Below the pieces are notes generated by a model. It did no database searches. It was not told the origin of the DNA and saw only the letters and a program-made list of their open reading frames with translations. Position numbers and translations under genes: made by a program. From G963662675 sp963662675 (lineage in GTDB: Bacteria; Bacteroidota; Bacteroidia; Bacteroidales; Prolixibacteraceae), in assembly GCA_963662675.2 (NCBI GenBank), contig CAXXHP010000006.1, forward strand, positions 62,001-126,000: 64,000 nt of DNA, written 5' to 3'. This document shows positions 62,921 through 64,000 of this stretch, piece after piece (the stretch's first letter is position 1; the number at the start of each line of letters is the position of its first letter).

Positions 62921-63038
62921 TATCGTTGTCTTTATTTTTAACAAAACATAAATTTAAGGCAATTGATGTTAGCATGCAAATTACAGAACTGACCTCATAT
63001 TTTATTACCTTTATTCATTAAAATTATCCAAAGTCAAC

Positions 63039-63851
63039 ATGCCCCTAGCACAAAAACTCTACGATATTATTTTTGAAGCAGACTCTAAAACAGGGAAAGC
63101 TTTTGATATATCTCTGTTGCTAATTATTTTGGCCAGCATCATCTTAGTTATGCTAGAGAGTGTCCCATCCATTAACCAAGAACATAGAGCAACCCTAAAA
63201 ACAATGGAATGGATAATAACAGGCATATTCACAGCAGAATATTTATTACGCATCTTAATTGTAAAAAAACCATTCAAATACATTCTGAGTTTTTATGGAA
63301 TAATTGATTTATTAGCCGTTCTACCAACATATCTGAGTCTCATTCTTATTGGAGGACAAAGTTTAATGGTCATACGGGTAATACGTTTACTTCGGATATT
63401 CAGAATTTTCAAACTTAGCCGATACACTCAAGCGGGGCAAAATTTGCTGAGGGCCATGATTAGCAGCCGAGAAAAGATTTTTGTATTTCTTTTTTTTGTT
63501 GTTAATATGGTCATAATTGTAGGCACTTTAATGTATCTAATTGAAGGGGCTGAACATGGCTTCAAAAGCATTCCTCATAGTATATACTGGGCAATTGTAA
63601 CCATGACAACTGTTGGCTATGGTGATATCTCACCTGAAACACCATTCGGACAACTTTTAGCCAGTTTTGTCATGATAACCGGATATGCAATTATTGCAGT
63701 TCCCACAGGAATCGTTACCTCCGAGATGATAAAAAGTGCCAAAGCAGATAATACGCAAGTTTGCCCTAGTTGCTTGCATGACTTGCATGAGAATGATGCT
63801 GTTTTTTGTAAAAAATGTGGGCACAAACTGAATGATAACCGGAACTCTTAA
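63039..63851 (+). CDS. Kv-like voltage-gated potassium channel
   Basis: A 270-residue inner membrane channel with six helices: S1 ~24-41, S2 ~57-73, S3 ~84-104, S4 ~108-128 with Arg at every third position (VIRVIRLLRIFRIFKLSRY), S5 ~146-167, pore with selectivity filter TVGYGD (191-196), and S6 ~205-229. The C-terminal cytosolic tail carries a treble-clef zinc ribbon, Cys242-x2-Cys245 and Cys257-x2-Cys260. The ribbon fused to a Kv channel is unusual outside this type of bacterial channel and may couple gating to metal or redox state (inference). Confidence 0.92.
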   Translation: MPLAQKLYDIIFEADSKTGKAFDISLLLIILASIILVMLESVPSINQEHRATLKTMEWIITGIFTAEYLLRILIVKKPFKYILSFYGIIDLLAVLPTYLSLILIGGQSLMVIRVIRLLRIFRIFKLSRYTQAGQNLLRAMISSREKIFVFLFFVVNMVIIVGTLMYLIEGAEHGFKSIPHSIYWAIVTMTTVGYGDISPETPFGQLLASFVMITGYAIIAVPTGIVTSEMIKSAKADNTQVCPSCLHDLHENDAVFCKKCGHKLNDNRNS

Positions 63852-63856
63852 AACAA

Positions 63857-63878
63857 AAAATTTCAAAACTGAAATTTT
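63857..63878 (+). terminator. Possible weak terminator after the K+ channel
   Basis: A 9-bp AT-rich stem (AAAATTTCA with TGAAATTTT) has a 4-nt loop and is followed by TTTTT within 10 nt. Low GC makes it a weak call. Confidence 0.4.
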
Positions 63879-63912
63879 GAGTAATAGTTTTTAGCATATG
63901 GCTTGATTTTTG

Positions 63913-63920
63913 TATTTTTG
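63913..63920 (+). promoter_or_regulatory. -7 element of the last gene
   Basis: TATTTTTG fits TAnnTTTG, 24 nt before the ATG at 63945. The -33 position reads TTT rather than TTG. Confidence 0.4.
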
Positions 63921-63944
63921 TCAGTCAATCAATACACTATTATC

Positions 63945-64000
63945 ATGGTTGGAAAATTTTTCCATACACCCAATGCACGCCGATTTAACATGACTTGTCG
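63945..64000 (+). CDS. Start of a small conserved protein, cut by window edge
   Basis: Only the first 18 residues are present (MVGKFFHTPNARRFNMTC). The K-F-F-x-x-P...RxF opening recalls short hypothetical proteins of Bacteroidota, but no assignment is possible from so little sequence. An upstream -7 element supports the start. Confidence 0.5.
   Translation, partial: MVGKFFHTPNARRFNMTC

Overview
The window is an AT-rich chromosomal segment of a Gram-negative Bacteroidota bacterium, most likely from the Marinilabiliales/Bacteroidales side of the phylum. Support comes from the fused lpxC-fabZ gene, an InfB with three VVGKIDL motifs, the SufBCDS/SufE/SufT set, TonB-dependent receptor and LytTR systems, and promoters of the phylum's TTG-N19/20-TAnnTTTG type. 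I cannot place the genus. I saw no phage, insertion sequence or CRISPR array.

Layout. 1-2.7 kb (minus strand): a truncated secreted protein, a DUF1905/YdeI-type protein, queG, sufT and sufE. 3.0-10.7 kb (plus): a sensory operon with a YfiR-like periplasmic protein, a small ORF, a TonB-dependent receptor, a lipoprotein, a CHASE8-HAMP histidine kinase, a single-domain response regulator and a REC-kinase-REC hybrid. Rubrerythrin follows. 11.6-29 kb: an NtrB/NtrC-like pair faces a MacA/MacB-type ABC operon with one adaptor, one ATPase and five large paralogous permeases. Between them lie two matching dyad operators and a good sigma-54 promoter. A decayed secreted-protein gene sits before the fifth permease, and a DUF4097 lipoprotein with an exact 18-residue repeat follows.

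30.3-37 kb: a Crp/Fnr regulator, then a TGTGA-N6-TCAC operator in front of a small redox operon (DUF6132 membrane protein, thioredoxin, ferredoxin-like protein), then the minus-strand sufBCDS operon. 37-43 kb: thiL faces a minus-strand lipid A operon (HD-domain protein, lpxD, lpxC-fabZ, lpxA). 43-48 kb: rimP-nusA-infB behind a clear promoter and a terminator-like leader hairpin. 48-57 kb: a metallo-beta-lactamase-fold protein, gcvH, tsaE, an alanine dehydrogenase-like protein, a type I pullulanase with a small membrane protein, and a four-gene LytTR cell-envelope module. 57-64 kb: glnS, folB, tRNA-Cys(GCA), a lipoprotein, inorganic pyrophosphatase, a comM/yifB-type ATPase, a Kv-like potassium channel and the start of one more gene.

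The strongest candidates for less-described biology are (i) the YfiR/TonB receptor/CHASE8-kinase operon, which looks like a YfiBNR-type envelope sensor rewired from cyclic-di-GMP output to phosphorelay output, and (ii) the sigma-54-controlled transporter with five permeases per ATPase, whose last four permeases share a homogenised C-terminus. All assignments come from reading the sequence and recognising families; no database search was run. Many starts were moved downstream from in-frame TTG codons or ATGs lying inside other signals, as stated per gene.
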